Shown here: positions 63,077-64,000 of the stretch, piece by piece
Layout: the number at the start of each line of letters is the position of its first letter
Position numbering within the stretch: position 1 is the first letter of the stretch
From: an uncultured Pseudomonadales bacterium
GTDB taxonomy: Bacteria > Pseudomonadota > Gammaproteobacteria > Pseudomonadales > Pseudohongiellaceae
Reading direction: 5' to 3'
NCBI GenBank assembly: GCA_949372635.1
Contig: CASIAB010000011.1
Span: 62,001 to 126,000 of the forward strand
Length of the DNA stretch: 64,000 nucleotides
Made by a program: the position numbers and the translations under genes
The notes under the pieces: model-generated
Database searches by the model: none
Seen by the model: the letters and a program-made list of their open reading frames with translations, nothing else
What the model was told of the DNA's origin: nothing

Positions 63077-64000
63077 ATGGCTTTAGTGTTAAGTGAAGAC
63101 CAGCAGTTGCTGAAAGATTCGGCAAAGAATTTCTGTGAGCAAAATGCACCAGTTTCAGTGCTTAGAGGACTGCGTGATAGTAAAGATGAGCAAGGCTACG
63201 ACCAGACGATATGGTCGCAGATGATCGATCTCGGTTGGGCAGGAATGGCTATACCAGAGGCCTACGGCGGATTCGATTTTGGCTACGGTGGGCTTGGTGT
63301 TGTGTTAGAAGAAACGGGAAAGACCCTGGTTAGTTCTCCGTTAATTTCCACTGTGCTAGCCGGTGCTACTGCCATTGTCCAGCTTGGAAGTGAAACACAG
63401 AAGCAAGACTTACTTCCGAAAATTGTCGCCGGCGAGCTACTCACAGCGATAGCGCTTGATGAACACGTGATTCACAATCCAAGCAAGATAGCGACTACTG
63501 CAACGAGGATTGAAGATGGTTACAGTCTGAATGGCAGCAAGACTTTTGTCCTCGATGGGCATATTGCGAACATGCTAATTGTTGTTGCGCGTACTTCCGG
63601 GGAGACTGATAGCGAGCAGGGGATATCGTTGTTTCTAGTTGATGCTAACGCCAAAGGGCTTAACGTTGCTCGCACTATCATGGTGGATAGCCGTAACTGT
63701 TCCAATATTCAATTTAACAATGTAGCCGTTGCAGAGGATGCCCTTCTCGGAGAACTGGACCAGGGCTTTAATGGGCTGGATACGGTGCTGGATATCGCAC
63801 GCATTGGTATTGCTGCCGAGATGTTGGGTAGCATGCAGACGGTTTTCGAGAGCATTTTAGAATTTCTAAAACAGCGCGAGCAATTTGGTGTATTGATAGG
63901 CTCCTTTCAGGGGCTTCAGCATCGCGCCGCTGAGATGTACAGTGAGATAGAACTCTGTAAGTCATCTGTTCGTGCGGCTTTAGCTGGTCTGGATGACCCC
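63077..64000 (+). CDS. Acyl-CoA dehydrogenase, small-subunit type (cut by window end)
   Basis: ATG at 63077 follows AAGGAAGG (63061-63068) and the frame stays open through the last base, 308 codons. Content: LSEDQQLLKDSAKNFCE, GWAGMAIPEAYGGFDFGYGGL near 55-75, ALDEHVIHNPSK (replacing the usual TEP.GSD) and KQREQFGVLIGSFQGLQHRAA near 268. It parallels the small subunit at 49972 and should end shortly beyond the window at about 370-380 residues. It is the presumed partner of the preceding gene. Confidence 0.85.
   Translation, partial: MALVLSEDQQLLKDSAKNFCEQNAPVSVLRGLRDSKDEQGYDQTIWSQMIDLGWAGMAIPEAYGGFDFGYGGLGVVLEETGKTLVSSPLISTVLAGATAIVQLGSETQKQDLLPKIVAGELLTAIALDEHVIHNPSKIATTATRIEDGYSLNGSKTFVLDGHIANMLIVVARTSGETDSEQGISLFLVDANAKGLNVARTIMVDSRNCSNIQFNNVAVAEDALLGELDQGFNGLDTVLDIARIGIAAEMLGSMQTVFESILEFLKQREQFGVLIGSFQGLQHRAAEMYSEIELCKSSVRAALAGLDDP

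Overview
The window looks like part of a chromosome of a marine, heterotrophic gammaproteobacterium of the Pseudomonadales/Cellvibrionales type. The evidence is the conserved block gatCAB, mreBCD, maf, rng, yhdP (the same neighbourhood as in Pseudomonas), an RhlB-type helicase, a PA4642-like protein, a TonB-dependent receptor, and two large acyl-CoA degradation clusters. No rRNA, tRNA, CRISPR array, integrase or complete insertion sequence is visible. Taxonomic placement is inferred from gene content only.

Layout. 0-2.3 kb: moeB and rhlB. 2.3-5.8 kb (minus): a PA4642-like protein and gatB-gatA-gatC. 6.2-15.6 kb (plus): mreB, mreC, mreD, maf, rng, yhdP and a small membrane-anchored protein. 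This is the core envelope and cell-shape part. 15.7-19.8 kb: a secreted protein of unknown function, the eroded remains of an ABC efflux operon, a DUF445 membrane protein, a TetR regulator and a lone ExbD. 19.9-23.4 kb: a fused aldolase-dehydrogenase with mtnA (thiomethyl-pentose salvage) and a HIT protein. 23.4-26.5 kb: a small exported-protein group (glutaminyl cyclase, YjbQ, aminopeptidase lipoprotein, TPR protein). 26.6-35.8 kb: a frameshifted VOC gene, an NDH-SelD fusion, YceI, a TonB receptor, an MFS transporter, a patatin, a GNAT relic, a small lipoprotein and a thioesterase. 35.8-41 kb: HAD phosphatase, amidohydrolase, sodium:solute symporter and a TPP enzyme, a probable uptake-and-catabolism group of unknown substrate. 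41-42.7 kb: a tfoX-like gene apparently split around a frameshifted periplasmic haloalkane dehalogenase. 42.8-48.3 kb: a second copy of the secreted unknown family, an aldo/keto reductase, a DUF4105 protein, an esterase and a Pal lipoprotein.

48.7-64 kb is dominated by CoA-thioester catabolism. A first group (two acyl-CoA dehydrogenases, histidine phosphatase, APH-type kinase, SDR) resembles the parts list of levulinate/4-hydroxyacyl-CoA degradation, where a hydroxyl is phosphorylated and then eliminated. A second group (PcaF-like thiolase, FadB-like bifunctional enzyme, zinc alcohol dehydrogenase, another large/small acyl-CoA dehydrogenase pair) resembles the pimeloyl-CoA (pim) operon of Rhodopseudomonas. 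A two-gene membrane plus exported spermidine-synthase-like unit lies between them.

A recurring theme is gene decay or single-base error: mreC, the VOC gene and the dehalogenase each carry one apparent single-base frameshift at a short homopolymer, and at least three older relics (ABC ATPase plus efflux adaptor, GNAT, tfoX) can be read in apparently empty DNA.
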